A DNA stretch of 64,000 nt from Uloborus plumipes (GCA_038373865.1 JAXGGA010004523.1:23380-87379), one strand, 5' to 3'; counted from the stretch's first letter, positions 48,201 to 60,117 are shown. The notes: generated from the sequence alone by a model not told the origin. Translations and numbers: made by a program.

Positions 48201-51200
48201 AAATGAGGAAATCAAACAGCATTTCACATAAACACATAAAAACCACACTGATTCGATTTTAAATCTATTATTTTCCATAAATAAGCTTGATCCACGGCTA
48301 TATAACTTGACTGATTTGTAGTTTGCCGCCATTATAGTAAACATTATAATTAACTAATTTTTAATATCAGGTGGGAAAGGGAAAACAACTTTTTATCACA
48401 TTTGAACTAAGCTAATTTTTCTAGCAAAACGAAAAGATAACATTTACAAGGAAAAATCATGAATTCAGCAATTTTTGAGGAAATTAATGATTTTATAAAG
48501 GATTTGATTTACAAGGAATAAAATAGGAATTACAACAAAACCGGAATTTAAGCAAAGTGGGTGTGAACAGCTTCTTCATTTTATTTGACAATGCTAAAAT
48601 AACTTTGCGACTTGATCCTTCTGCTCAAAGGAAAAAGAAAAAAAAAAGATTTTAATGAAAAATAATATCCTGCAAATCTTGATTAAACCTGAGGACAATA
48701 ATGGATTTAAGATCATTTTCTTGAAAATAAATATTTCAAAAATATAAAATAAATCTAACAAATAAAAAAGAGGCAAAATGATAGTAATAATAACATTACA
48801 AGTTCAGATAAGGCTTGAAAATTTTTATTTTAAGAGTAATTTTGCATGAAGACTAACCTGAACGTCCACAATCTGAACAAGAAACTAACTCTTCAGGCAT
48901 CCTTGTCTTTTTATTTTCAATGCTATCCCCAAGACAAAAGTCACAATATGTGCTTGGTAATGTACCACCTTTTTCTGAAGTGGGTCTTGGAGCTGGTATT
49001 AAAAAAAAAGAAAAGGCAATGATTTGAACCAATTCTCTAATTTTCAAGGGGAAGAAAAGAAAACTAAATGCAATTTCAGTACAAAATTTGTTAATAAGCT
49101 AATTAAAGAATGCATGAAGGATGTTATTTGTTAAGCAATTTAAAGTGCACATCTTTTTTCAATTTTTAAAATCAAGCTCTTAAAATGTTAAACAGCATGC
49201 TGCATATGTAAATGATTAGTAGCACAAAATAAGGTAGCTTTCAGAAAGGCTTTTTTCAGAATGTCAAATCAAATCTTATATACCTAGCTTTTACGTACAT
49301 TTTACTTGTAAACATAAAATGGCTTTATTATCACTTTTATATATATTCAGTTATTTGCAAATCAAACTGAATCAGGTAATATATTAGCAATGAATTTAAA
49401 ACAGAAAAAAAAATAAATAAATAAATAAAATAAATAAATAATAATAAGACTGAAAAAGACAAATTATTCAAATAAATATATAACACTATAAATTTATGTA
49501 TTACGTAGTACATAATAGCATTTTTTTAAAAATTAAAATATTACATTTCAACTGATCATTATGAGCTACTTTATATTGCACTAAAACATTCCAAGCACTT
49601 TTAGCTAAGCACAAAGCTATTCACCACATATCACTTGTGAAGCTTCAGCAATTAACTCACATGATAATAGTTTCAGCATAAAGCAGTTTAATACATGTTT
49701 ACAAGCGTAAAAAGCATTTTGCCAGCATGCAAAGAACTGTTACATGCTGGAAAAGGATAGTGACCCATTAAAAGCAAACAGCTCAGGGTATTAGCAAGAA
49801 TCTAAAAATAAAATGATCTAACTACAAAGACAATATTCTTGTTTCAAGAAAAAGAAAAATGTTTTTACATTTGGGTCACCAGGTAGTTAGTGGGTGCAAT
49901 GTGATATATTATAATATACTCTCATAATTTGCATAAACATAGTTTACAAGAAACTTGCGTTGTGAACATGCACAACCCACCTGTAGATGAGAAAGAGCTT
50001 AGGCTCCTAAAAATGCAAGCTTAAATGTAAAAAGAAAACAATGTTCATGAAAAATACTAGAAGTTATCTATTTTTTTGCATACAATTGATTACATCAATT
50101 ATGGGCAGTTTCAAAAACAATTTTCTTCAAATATAAAAGTAGGAAAAAAAAAAGGAAAATAAAATAGACATAAATTATAAATTCCATACAGTAACATTGG
50201 TTAGAACATACAGTATTCAGAACTTATTCACTATAAATATTTGGGAAAAACTTATTATTGCACATAGTTTGTTGTGGATACTGAGTGCTAACTTAGTATT
50301 GTGTGCTGTGCACTCAACATCATAGTATTCTTCAAATTCCAGCTATAAGAATATCAGGACTTGTCTTGCACAAACAACAAGAGAGACTATTTTAACAGGT
50401 ACATTAATCTTTAGCATATGTTCAAGAAAAGAATTTACATTCAACCTGTGAAAAAACTCATCCCATGAAAATATTTAAGATTCATTCTGAGCTACTCCCT
50501 CGCCCTCTCCCCTTAAAAAATAACTGAACACTATGTATTTCTTAAAAATTAGATACTTTGAGAAACATCACAGCTTTCAACCAAAACGAGTTTATGACCA
50601 CTGAAGATACAAAATTAGATGATCATGAAAGTTATCCCAACCCTGTGAAAAACCTAAATTGTTTGAGATTTTCCAAATATATTTCATATGCTTTCTTAGA
50701 AGAAGAGCAGACATGTGAAACTTTTGGAGATAAAAATAATTGAAATATTTTCAGGATGCAAAAGGATTGAAATTTCCAATCAGGGACGCAATTTTTGGAG
50801 AGGCACATGTTTCTATGTTGATATGTTTTTGAAACATCTATTTATACTGGGAATTGTGGTGGATGAAGATAAAGGGGGTAAAATACGAAAATTGTTACTG
50901 AAAAGAAAGAAAATCAGTCTTATCGCTTTGAGACCTGAAAAAGTGAAACAAGTAGAAAACTTTACAAAACAAACATAGAAAGCCGGAATTGCATCAAAAA
51001 CCGGGAAATTCTCATCCCCGAAGACCAAGTTATTTATAAAGCTTTCATGAAAAGCTGTCATTAAGAAAATAAGTTTAATTCTTTGTAGATGTTTTTATGG
51101 TACATTAAATGAATCATGATACAGATGACAGAATTTGATAATGAAAACATATGCACATAATATCTCTCAAAAGTAAAGGGAATAAATAGATTATACATGA

Positions 51201-51609
51201 ACACCTGTCGCCCTATTAGAGCTTTTAAAATGTAGTTCAGTAAATCTCTTATTTAAAAATAACTTAATCCAAAAGTAATAGTGTGCAAATTAGCAGTTTT
51301 GTGGGGCCCATAATTGAAACAATCAATTTATTTACATATCATAAGTGAAAATAGTTTTACAAGAATGAAAGAGAAGAAATTACCTACATAACTAATTTAA
51401 TAATCAAAATGAATGTGATACAGAAAGTTTGCCAATAAAGCATAAACAATTTAAGAAATTATGCATACAGTTGTACCGAGACTATTTGAAGTTTCTTATT
51501 AATACAATAGTCAGCTCAATCAATAAAAAGTAGTGGTTAGACACTTTTTTCAGCTACTTTCCAGTACTTGGGTTGGCTTTCTCAACAAAGAAAGCTTCAA
51601 GTAGCCTCA

Positions 51610-51651
<42 letters not shown>

Positions 51652-54600
51652 CAAGACTTTAAAATTGTGTTTATTGATATTGCAAATTTTCAGAATCCCA
51701 TTTCAGTACAAAGTATTTTGATTGCACTTCATGTAATCAAAATACAATTAAAAACTGAACTACATTGAGCAGTTCTTTTGAAAAAAATGTTGCATTTAAG
51801 TGAGCTGGAGTACAAGTAGAATTTTTAACCGATTTCAACAAAGGAGGAGGTTATCAATTCAAAGCGTATTCTTTTTTTTTGGTTTGTTCGCACATAACAT
51901 CTGATCTACTGAACCGATTTGGACGATTTTTTTTTAATCGATAGGAGATGGTGTAACTTAGGTACCATGTACTCATATGACGATATTTGTTCACTAGAAA
52001 AAAAGTTATTATGGAAAACAGTAAATTTCATGTCATTTCCCCATTAAATGATTAAATTTTCAATCCATTGTTGCAAAAATTTGTTGCCTCGCAACAGCAA
52101 TATTAATAGTAATCATGATGAAAATTTTGAACCAAGGCTTCTCTGGAGTAAGTATGAAATATTAATAAGTAGTCGAATTTAAAGCGATTTGTCCTAAATG
52201 ATTAAATATGAAATCCATTGTTACAAAACGTGGTTGATATGAAACTGTAATAATAATGATAATGAGAATTTTAAATGAAAGCTTAACTAAATCAAACATG
52301 AAACTAATTAGCGGGCAACGTATGTAGTACGAGTTAAAATCTTATGAACAACGAGAAACTAGAATTGCTTTGAAATATAAATTAGTTGAAAAGCCTTTGA
52401 TATTTAAATGGCTTTGATTAAGCTAGTACACAAATAAATACCAGAGAATAACAAAGATTATTTTTTAGTGTCAATTGTTTAAAATTTTAGACGCATTAAT
52501 AGTTTCTTTCTTTTTTTTCAGTTTATTTTATGCATCATTTACTTATGAAAATTAGGTGAAGTTTCGTAATGGAAACATTACCTTATTTTATACACTTACG
52601 CTAAAAAGAATAAAATAAAATAATTTCAGAAAAAAATAGAACCGACTTCAGTTGGAAATTGCTCTAAAAAGTAAAAAATAATTTTTTTCTTTGAACACCA
52701 TCGAAACTACTTTTAAACATAAGTTTTGAAGTTGGTGCAAAAACGATAGGTAAAATGATATTTAACCATATTTTGCCAACATTTTTCAGAGAAACCATTG
52801 AAAATTAAAAGCAGAGTATTTGTACCATAACACGAATGTGTGGTAATGATTGAAATGTATGCGAATGCTCTTAAAGAACCTGGATCCATTAAACTTTATA
52901 TAGTTGAATTGTAGTTGCGTATGATTCTATATATTGTTTTTGCGCAGACTTCAAAACTTATGTTTTAAAGTAGTTTCGATGGTGTTCAAAGAAAAAAATT
53001 ATTTTTTACTTTTTAGAGTAATTTCCAACTGAAGTCGGTTCTATTTTTTCCCAAAATTATTATATATATTTAAATATTGTTGCTTCACTGCAACATTACA
53101 TTATCTTATTGAAGGCTGTGCTCTGAGGCGATGATATATGGCTCTTGGCGGAGGGGTAAATTAATCCTTCAGGATTTTAGAAACAAAATGCAATTATGAG
53201 TTTTTGTCTCTATTTTGTTCCTTTTTTCTCTCATAAAATGTATATAATATGTATCATTGGCCCTCTGTGAAAAATTTTGAAATGACAAAGTAGTATAAAA
53301 GTAACCTTTTCCATTTTTCGACAATGGATAAATAGATGAAAATAATACAAATAAAAACAAGTTAATAAACTGAAAAGCAATAAGTTTTATTCTAACACCG
53401 CTCCTAAGAATACAGAAAAAATAGTATAAAATGCTTCTAATGAGAATTAAGAAATAATCACTCAATGAAAGGTTTAAAGTACTGGGAAGCCCAATAGTTT
53501 GAGTGTTAACTGTTCAATGCTGAAAATACTTCATGCAATAAAAGCGAATTAGAAAAATTTATAATTTCAACCAACTTTCCAAATAATAGCTTGGCTAAGA
53601 ATTTCGACTACCTAGTAAATCCAATGCTTTGAAAAAACATTTCTTTCTCCTTAATTCAAAACAAGGTTAACCATTTGAAAACTCTTGGGCTAATGAACAG
53701 TACCAAGCAAAAGCTTTACAATTAGTTTAATTTCACTCGAAACAATCATGCTTCTAATACAAATACAAAATTACAAGGGAAGACTGGCGAACTCTCAATT
53801 TTTAATACCAAGTAGCAGACTATTTTAAGTTCTCCTTTTTTGACTAAGGTACTTACTATTGGCAGTCTGAAAAACTTGATTTTATGAAAAAATTAAGATG
53901 GTGATTCCAGTAAACATAATCTTTTAATACATTTAAGATTATTTAAAAGCAATTGTTAAAGGTTAATATTCTTTTTATTTCACTGTAAGAAATAAATTTG
54001 TTTAATCAGTATTCAAAACATCATTCAACATCCCAAGTTTTTAAAACACTAACAAAGGTTTTTGCTGGATTGTTGTCAGAGCACAGAATACTTTTTAAGG
54101 TTTTGACACTAAATTAGACTACTTTATTTCTGAGAATGGTAAATACCAGTATGGTCATCCTAAAGCTTTTTTTGTTTTCCTCAAAATCAGTAGTTAGAAA
54201 AATCTTATTAAAAAAATCACTTCAATCTTACATAATTGTTAACAATACATGCATGTTTCATTAATTAAAAACTTTTTTTAGATAAACCATTTTGTTACAT
54301 GATTAAACATTTATTCACATTGTCATCAGATATAAAAATCTTGTTCTTATCAAACTTTGATTGTTTAATAAATAAATAATGATGGAGCGAAAAGTATGAT
54401 ATTTCTTCCCTCAAAAATGTGTGGGAAAGCAGCATTCTTCTTGTGACTTTCTATCCATGTTTTTACATTTTGAAGTACACAATTTTAATATTAAAGCAAC
54501 CACACATGCTTTATTTTCAATCAAGCAACCAAGCTTCCAATTTATCACTTATTATCAAAAACTGAGCATATCTATCGTTATATGTCATGCTTCTTTCTTT

Positions 54601-57600
54601 CGAATGCAAGTTAACATGCCATCGAGCCAGGTATCGATAAATTCGTACTTTTGCAATAGTCACTATGGCCAATAAACTTAATTCTACGATTTTAAATAGC
54701 AGAGATATCAACTAAAAATACATTTTCTCTGCTGGTTCACCACGGGACAAATTTGAGGAACGAGGAATGTCTCGCTGGTGGTTTTCGGAACAACTCCAAA
54801 TTTTACTTTTGTATTTTTTTTTCCTTTTTACGCTTTTCATTCTATGGAAAGCAGGTAATTTGAGAAGATTAATTTGTTTTTTGATACTCGGTAAGGGGAA
54901 TAACTCGGATCTCAAAAATGGGGTACAGCGTATCTTTTCTAAAGTCGCAGATGGTTCAAGAAGTCGGAAAGCACTGCTGAGCCTCTGACGTATATTGTTG
55001 AGAACGAAATGGTTCAAGGGGTGGCTATGCTGAAAACCCAAAGTACACTGCCGTAGGTGGTGTACACCATCCCACCATAGGTGAGCTGGTCGAGGCGTCT
55101 ACTTTGGTGGTTAGTTATATATTAAATGTTGAGAATTACATCCCAATAAATAGATCTTGACCTGAAATAAAATCGACAAAATATAGCATATAGTGTTTCT
55201 CACAGATATTTTTAGGAGAAAGTTCGGCCCTGACCCATTAAAGTAACCTTCGATGCCCCACTCCCATTCGGAACCTCTTTTTTCATCGCTCAATGCACCC
55301 TCCCTGCCCTTTAAAGTTGATAAACACTTGATCACAAAAAGCAAATTTTAACGTTTTGAAAGGTTAAAATTCACACTAGACTGGCCAGACTCTCTAATTT
55401 TCCTTGTCAGCCATAACAAAATGGGAAGATTACACTAAAGCTTTGCATTTTTCTTTCCAAACTCTCTAATTTAACTTGTTAGCTATAACAGAATGGGAAG
55501 ATTGCACTAAAGCTTTGCATTTTTCTTTTCAGACTCTCTAATTTTCCTTGTCAGCTATAACAGAATGGGAAGATTGCACTAAAGCTTTGTATTTTTCTTC
55601 ACTGCAAAATCTTTTGAAAAGGCACCCTTTTAATTGATCTGAAGTTTGTTCAATTTATTTGCACAAATGAGACAATTTTACCAATATATTTGCACTTTAT
55701 TCGAGGGATTTTAAATTTCGGTTTATAACTGTAATACATTAAAATATAAGTAACAATGATGTATTGTAACATCAAGTATCAACTATCTAAAATGTGTTTG
55801 TTTTAAAACAATAATTTGTCCAAATTTTTTAACTTAGATTATGAGGAATAATGATTTCTATCGTAATATTCTAATGTACCACAATTAAAAACCAAAGTTT
55901 AAAATTCCATGTATAAAGTGCATACGTATTTTTGAAAATGACAAACCCGTGCAAATAGATTGAGCTTGCACCTTTTTATCAAGAAGCACCTTGCTCAATT
56001 TTTAATCTGGAGGAAACACTATAACTAAATAGTTCAGAATCTGGAATCCTGGGAGCTTAAAAATTAATATAAGTACACTCTTCTATAAAAATGCACTCAA
56101 AGAGTAAGGAAACATCACACACATACTCAAAGGGCCGTCTTCACTGGAAGGACCAGGCCATGAAGGGAGTGTTGGTTGCAAAACCTGAGGAGGGGGTGCA
56201 GCACAAGGTGGTGGGGCTGGTGGCGCAGGTGGTGGAGGTTGGGCTACTGGTTTTGGTGGTGTGTAATTGGTTTCTTCCTCAGTGTTATCTGTGGAGTCGT
56301 TATTGTGACCATGGCTGTAATGATATGACAAACCAGGTCTAGTCTTGTAACGAGCGCCACAAACTGTATAAAAAAAATATTTGTTTTCGAGAATTAGTTC
56401 CGTATATTTCTAAAGCAAAGAAGTAAACATTTCTAATAAAAGAAATCTATAAGATTTCTTAAGTGCCTTTCAAGAATAAAATATTTAAAAAAAAAATAAG
56501 TATGTAAGTATACAAGATAAAGAGAGGAAGTCAATACATATGCATTCATTAGAAGAAAATATAGCTAGTGGTCAAGAGTCATAATTAATAAAATATTTGA
56601 AATCAAATATTTGGAAACATTGACAGGAAAATTATTTAAAAATTAATAAGTGTAAAATACTCACAGAGAAATAAGTAAATAAATATTAAAAATAGGAAAA
56701 TAAATAAAACAAAATAAAATGAAATGAAAACCAACTTATAAACACAGTTAAACCTCATTAAACCAAATGGATTTTAAAAAATGATTCGTCTTATCTGAAA
56801 AACAGTAAATAGCATCATTTGTAAATACAATAGGGCAGGGATTGCAAATGTAGTTGGTCTTAGCAGTAATTCATTTTACGCATGCCAGAACTGATGAAAT
56901 ATGGCTATATACATGTCGATTGAATCAGTACAGTTTGTTGAGTGCTATTAAGATTACAAGAATATTTTTTTCTTTTTTTTACTGCTTGAATTTTTGAAAG
57001 GGTTCACAAATTAATAAAATTTTCAGAACTTAAATCTACACCCATGTCTCAAAACTACGACAATGTAGAGCACTCCTTAGAATCTGAACATTCATAAAGC
57101 TCAAATAATTTGAGAATCCAATTTTACATCTCTATCAGCATTGTATACATGTCCACATGACATACTGATCTGCAACAGTTCACAAGAGATCAGATTTTTT
57201 TAGGGAATTGCTTTAACTTACACATTCAAATACACTTCAAAGAATTTACTTTATATGATAGGGGGTCAACTTCCCAAAGTTGACCTGTATATGAGTATAC
57301 AAAGTAATATAAATATTTATCAGAATATTATATATAATTTAAGTAGTCTTGAATAACACAGGATACTTCTTATATTCTTTTTAAACATTTCGAGCAAAAG
57401 ATTTTTCTCCATATTTTATTCCACAAAATGCTGGTACATTATAGATTGGAAACCTAATGATGAAGAATAATTCAGTAAAAATAGTTATGATGATTTTTAG
57501 TCACTTTTTTAAGAATAATCAAAAATCTTGAGAACTCATTAAAAAAACTGTGAGCCATTATATTTACTAATAATTTTCATACAAAGAAAGCGTGCAAACT

Positions 57601-57769
57601 GCAGTGGGTATCACACATAAGAAATACATGTTAGTTCTCAACTTAAAATATGAAAAATCTCTTCCTGTACAATAAAACTAGATATTAAAAAAAACTTACT
57701 TTCACAAACATAAGGCTTTTCTAAATCAGTGTAGTCATAACGATCAGCTCTCTTTCTTCCTCTACTACT
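33197..57769 (-). CDS. d4/DPF-family PHD protein, C-terminal part (6 exons)
   Basis: DPF proteins (DPF1-3, fly d4) are subunits of BAF/SWI-SNF chromatin remodellers in the nucleus; their tandem PHD fingers read acylated histone H3 tails (family knowledge). In translation order the exons 57700-57769, 56127-56363, 48858-48992, 36619-36731, 36451-36532 and 33197-33243 give one continuous frame of 227 residues plus TAA. They show a basic linker ([12 protein letters not shown]), one C2H2 finger (YVCEICGARYK ... YHYSHGH), a Pro-rich linker, PHD1 (YCDFCLGD to QCIECKSC) and PHD2 ([20 protein letters not shown] to WSCHLC), then a short tail EEYGRK. Order and wording match DPF2 closely. The N-terminal requiem domain lies beyond the right edge. 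One intron, about 12.1 kb, houses the deepest transposon nest. Confidence 0.95.
33384..33570. repeat. 187-bp direct repeat, copy 2
   Basis: Second copy of the repeat at 32264-32450, in the intron just upstream of the last DPF exon (about 140 bp away). The copies differ by small indels and substitutions. Flanking sequence on either side does not match. Confidence 0.93.
33729..35958 (+). mobile_element. CAGGGTGTCCGCG-ended element in the last DPF intron
   Basis: Left end CAGGGTGTCCGCG and right end GATACCCTG, flanked by CAGGTA exactly on both sides (33723-33728, 35959-35964). Both subterminal regions are arrays of GGAAAGTCATGGAAAGTCA words. It contains a second element at 33951-35417. No transposase recognised. 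Confidence 0.8.
33951..35417 (+). mobile_element. CAAGGTTCCC-ended element nested in 33729-35958
   Basis: Left end CAAGGTTCCC and right end GGGGAACCTTG, flanked by TATTG (33946-33950, 35418-35422), a candidate 5-bp TSD. Subterminal words AAAGTCCTTGAA repeat on the left and AAAAGTACTTGAATTTT appears on the right. Short chance frames only. Confidence 0.7.
36451..36532 (-). CDS. DPF exon: core of PHD2
   Basis: Acceptor TCTTTCAG, donor GTACAG. It encodes [20 protein letters not shown] and then PLSEPPE, an unmistakable DPF-type PHD2 core. Phase 0 in, 1 out. Confidence 0.97.
36619..36731 (-). CDS. DPF exon: end of PHD1, start of PHD2
   Basis: Acceptor TCCACACAG, donor GTAAGT. It encodes [20 protein letters not shown] then [17 protein letters not shown]. 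The zinc-binding His and Cys of PHD1 and the first Cys pair of PHD2 are intact. Residue order matches DPF2. Confidence 0.96.
37362..38225 (+). mobile_element. hAT element with perfect 8-bp TSD
   Basis: 864 bp: left end CAGGGTGT, right end ACACCCTG, with TATACATG duplicated exactly (37354-37361, 38226-38233). Both ends are arrays of GATTTAAATCA words in both orientations. C-rich runs occur at about 37689 and 37766. Non-autonomous. Confidence 0.92.
38681..38860 (+). pseudogene. pogo/Tigger transposase fragment (DDE region)
   Basis: Reads [13 protein letters not shown] then [20 protein letters not shown] and [17 protein letters not shown], the start of the DDE_1 endonuclease fold of pogo/Tigger/CENP-B-like transposases, with the Asp of ANMDGTEK. 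It stops abruptly where GGGTCAATCC begins at 38861. No CENP-B-type N-terminus remains upstream. Confidence 0.85.
38861..39896 (+). mobile_element. Partial element with GGGTCAATCCATGTGAGATCA end
   Basis: Begins exactly where the Tigger reading frame breaks. The end GGGTCAATCCATG resembles the ends of the elements at 40111 (GGGTCATTCCA) and 42609 (GGGCAATTCCA). The right end was not found, so it is truncated or rearranged; CATG precedes the left end. No open frame. Confidence 0.45.
40111..42489. mobile_element. 2.4-kb palindromic element, 4-bp TSD
   Basis: Arms 40111-41224 and 41389-42489 are near-perfect inverted copies around a 164-bp loop. Ends GGGTCATTCCATTTTAAATC / inverse; ATCT duplicated (40107-40110, 42490-42493). 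The empty site is visible in the host hAT's opposite arm (45181-45212), which reads straight through. No open frame above about 75 codons. Superfamily not assigned. Confidence 0.9.
42973..44746. repeat. Eight copies of TACGTCCGACAC
   Basis: Exact 12-bp words, seven on + and one on -, spaced irregularly in two clusters (four at the left, four at the right) inside the element at 42609-44759. The last copy lies 2 bp inside the right TIR. Likely transposase-binding sites. Confidence 0.95.
43573..44210 (+). pseudogene. Decayed transposase-like fragment
   Basis: The open frame 43573-43896 includes [20 protein letters not shown]. After a stop, the frame picks up [20 protein letters not shown] and a WPRTED piece. 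I recall D-x-IGGTVK, followed by a 'DWV' region and a 'WP..D' region, from C-terminal parts of a widespread group of animal transposase-like proteins; I cannot name the superfamily with certainty. Frameshifted and truncated, it lies centrally in the GGGCAATTCCA-ended element. Confidence 0.6.
45503..46098 (+). pseudogene. pogo/Tigger transposase fragment (C-terminus)
   Basis: Continues the interrupted gene: VQPMD(stop)[11 protein letters not shown], a pogo-type QPLDQG...K region with an in-frame stop. A shifted open frame (45661-46098, 145 codons) then carries an acidic tail with [10 protein letters not shown] and [14 protein letters not shown], as in Tigger C-termini. About 120 residues between the two fragments are absent. 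Broken by stops and frameshifts. Confidence 0.85.
46374..46417. other. Hairpin, 11-bp perfect stem
   Basis: ATCGCTAACTC pairs with GAGTTAGCGAT across a 22-base GC-rich loop, in the outer TA-flanked element. Function unknown. Confidence 0.7.
47432..47479. other. Near-perfect 23-bp hairpin with octamer word
   Basis: AAGAGTCATTCGCATATCCT.. pairs with its inverse at 22 of 23 bases across a 2-base loop, near the right end of the TA-flanked element. The right arm contains ATGCAAAT. Confidence 0.85.
47568..48857. other. DPF intron, no gene seen
   Basis: AT-rich intronic sequence between the large nest and the PHD1 exon. Only chance frames and a short G run near 48043. Confidence 0.6.
48858..48992 (-). 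CDS. DPF exon: first half of PHD1
   Basis: Acceptor after AATACCAG, donor GTTAGT. It encodes [20 protein letters not shown] and on to [13 protein letters not shown], matching DPF2 [30 protein letters not shown]. The zinc-ligand cysteines of PHD1 are all present. It ends in phase 1, and the junction codon is GCT. Confidence 0.95.
48993..51820. other. DPF intron, no gene seen
   Basis: AT-rich intron with low-complexity tracts (AAATAA repeats near 49410; a run of about 39 A at 51611-51649). No element boundaries recognised. Confidence 0.55.
51826..53046. repeat. Repeat-like segment with AACCGA(T/C)TTCA ends
   Basis: Left AACCGATTTCAACAAAGGAG, right TGAAGTCGGTT. The word also opens the foldback at 52622. 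Resembles a dispersed arthropod repeat, but class and boundaries are uncertain. Confidence 0.4.
52622..53063. repeat. Foldback repeat, 125-bp arms
   Basis: Arms about 52622-52747 and 52937-53063 are inverted copies (GAACCGACTTCAGTTGGAAA ... TTTGAACACCATCGAAACTA) separated by about 190 bp. No coding capacity. Confidence 0.85.
53064..56126. other. DPF intron, mostly unremarkable
   Basis: AT-rich intron. It contains a less AT-rich stretch at about 54715-55125 of unknown origin, possibly an old repeat, and a three-copy tandem repeat at 55388-55603. No supported gene. Confidence 0.5.
55388..55603. repeat. Tandem repeat, 3 x 72 bp
   Basis: Units start at 55388, 55460 and 55532, each ACTCTCTAATTTTCCTTGTC then AGCTATAACAGAATGGGAAG and CACTAAAGCTTTGCATTTTT. 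Copies are nearly identical. Confidence 0.93.
56127..56363 (-). CDS. DPF exon: C2H2 finger and proline-rich linker
   Basis: Acceptor TTTATACAG, donor GTATGT. It completes [20 protein letters not shown], the Kruppel-type finger with Cys-x2-Cys and His-x3-His (the HYSHGH region), nearly the same as DPF2. It then encodes an acidic/Asn stretch and a linker with many prolines ([18 protein letters not shown]), longer and more Pro-rich than the vertebrate linker. It ends in phase 1. Confidence 0.93.
57700..57769 (-). CDS. DPF exon: basic linker and first finger cysteine
   Basis: Acceptor TTTTGTTTTAG and donor GTAAGT on the minus strand. It encodes [20 protein letters not shown] then VCE. The RGRKR-like basic patch and the YVCE start of the C2H2 finger match the DPF2 segment before CDICGKRYK. 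Phase 0 in, 1 out. No further upstream exon was found up to 64000. Confidence 0.9.
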
Positions 57770-59254
57770 CTAAAACAAAATTACGCATTTCAAGATTTTT
57801 TTCAAAACAGAGGTAATTACTACAAAAATTTTTCTAAAATTCAAAATTAAAATGTTTAAATTTAAGACAAGAATACTTGAATAATTCAAGGATTCAAAAA
57901 AATTGAAAGAAATTATAAGCATATATTAGTTTCAGAATATCAGTATTTTTCAGATGGGCATTATTCAGTCAATCCCAGAGATGCTGGCTTGGATTCCACT
58001 ACATAATCCCACACGGAGTCACATTCTATAAAAGCTTTGTTGGCGCCTAAAATCGGCAATATATGTTTTTCTCTACAAAACAAGAAGATTTTGCCTTTTT
58101 CAGCGAAGGGCCGCACACGTAACAGGAGCTCTATTGAAGGGCCGCAGCAAGCCCATCATTTGGTGGGGTCATGAAGGGTAGGGTTATTGCCCCCCCTCCC
58201 GCCCAGTTTGAGAAATTGTAATTTTTTTAAAAAATATTTTATCACATAATTTGCATTGAGTACATATCCTTTGCCTCCAGGAAAATTTTAAAAATGATGG
58301 GCTTGGCATCATGCACCAGTACTTTGCTGATGTTAATAAATGTAAGAAAAATTTGTACACATAATTGATATACTGATTAATACTGAATCTTTTCACTAAA
58401 TGACTTAGGGGAAAAGACTAATAACTTACTTAAAACACAAAGCTGCGAAATATTGCATACACATGATTCAGAGGGTTAATTAGAAAGGTAAAACTGTTCC
58501 AGTGAAGAAAATGTTTTCAGCTTCTGATCCTAAGCAGTTTTTCTTATGACAATACAAAATCAATTATGAGATTCAAAAAGTACTCTTGGAAAAACTGCAA
58601 ACAGTGCAAAAGCAACTCTATGACACCAAAATTTTCAATTGGATGGCTGAGACTGAAATTTATCTACCAATTTTGTTGCGTTTGTTGATGAAATTCCAAG
58701 CATGCTTGTATTTAATTAATATTTTTTTATTATGGAGGTAAAGTTGTTTAGAACTGTAAAAGCCCCTACTATTAGAAACTTGATTTGCATATATCAGAGG
58801 TCAGAAAGGCAACTAGCCCTTTCTCTTTCAAGAGCTTCATGAACAAGAACTCCAAATGATTTAATGTTTAGGTTTTTTACTTCGAAAAATATCCATTCGC
58901 CATGTGGTGAGTGCAAAAATTAAAAAATAGTGGGTAAAAAAGCTCACATTTATTTTAAAAAATGCAGTTGTATTATTGCTCAAAATGATTTATATAGTGC
59001 ACTACTGCGCAAATAAGAAGAAATATCTTTCCCTGAAAGCCGATGCTAAAAGATTGCGGGAAAATTTTACTCAAACTCTAAAATCACGCTTTACACGTGG
59101 CACCGAAAAAACACATAAAAATATGTCAAAATTGCAAAGCATTCAACAGGTAAAAGTGAAATAAGCAGAATTTTTAGCATTCAAGTAGGAAACATAGGCC
59201 TTAAGGAGTGAAATATTTAAAAAATATGCAATATTTTTCAAAATGTGTGTGAAG

Positions 59255-59715
59255 CAGTGGCATATCCAGGGGGGGGGGGTGCCAAGGGACCAATGCACCC
59301 CCCAAGATTTTGTAAGACTATAAAAAATGGTGGCACCGAATTTTGAAAAAACATGTAACCTTCATGTAAATATGCTTCAGGTTTTTGCAATGAAAAATAC
59401 TTTATGGACACTGAAATATTGTCATATTATTTTCTGTTTTTGACAATAAGAAGCAAAACTAATTGTTATTCTGCAATTGTGGAAATGTAAGAGGAAAATG
59501 AGCGATGTACCCGCGCCTTATTGTTCATGCATGATATTCATTTTTGTGCAAAAAAAAAAAAAAAAAATCTTTGAGCAACGTTCAATAGAAAAAATTAAAT
59601 CGAAATACTGCGTTTTTAAAGTTTCACCATATTTCTTGATTTTTTTCCTTTCTCATTGATCAAAGTGTCAGTGTTCGATGTGCACCCCCAAAATCAATTC
59701 CTGGATATGCCACTG
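59255..59715. mobile_element. hAT MITE with perfect 8-bp TSD
   Basis: 461 bp: ends CAGTGGCATATCCAGG and CCTGGATATGCCACTG, with GTGTGAAG duplicated exactly (59247-59254, 59716-59723). It has a G run after the left end and C runs on both sides of the interior. Non-coding. Confidence 0.93.
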
Positions 59716-59989
59716 GTGTGAAGGGTTTTGTTTTTCATGTTGTGGTTGTTGCTGTAACAATTATTCGGTTTGAATCAGTGCCTAGCAAACTATAGGGGTG
59801 AACTGTCCTCTGATTAGTAATTGAATATTGAAATTTTCAGGTCTTCTCCTTTTTCATAAAACCCCCTACTCTTTTTTCCTCAAGTCCTAAAATTTTTTTT
59901 CAAACGAATTTTGGGGCGATTTTATTTGGTGTGTGTTATTTTAAAACTTATCAAGAAAACCTTCTTTTGAATTTTCTCTCCCCCTTTGA

Positions 59990-60021
<32 letters not shown>

Positions 60022-60117
60022 CAGTTATGAAAAAAAAATTTTTTTCAAAAAAAGATTTTTTTTTCTTTTTTTCAACACAAGGAATTAAATGCACTAGCTG
60101 GCCTCACATCACTACAC

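Noticed and set aside
54712..55041. A 109-codon minus-strand gene
   Set aside because: No domain, signal or splice support; the region looks like an old repeat of different base composition.
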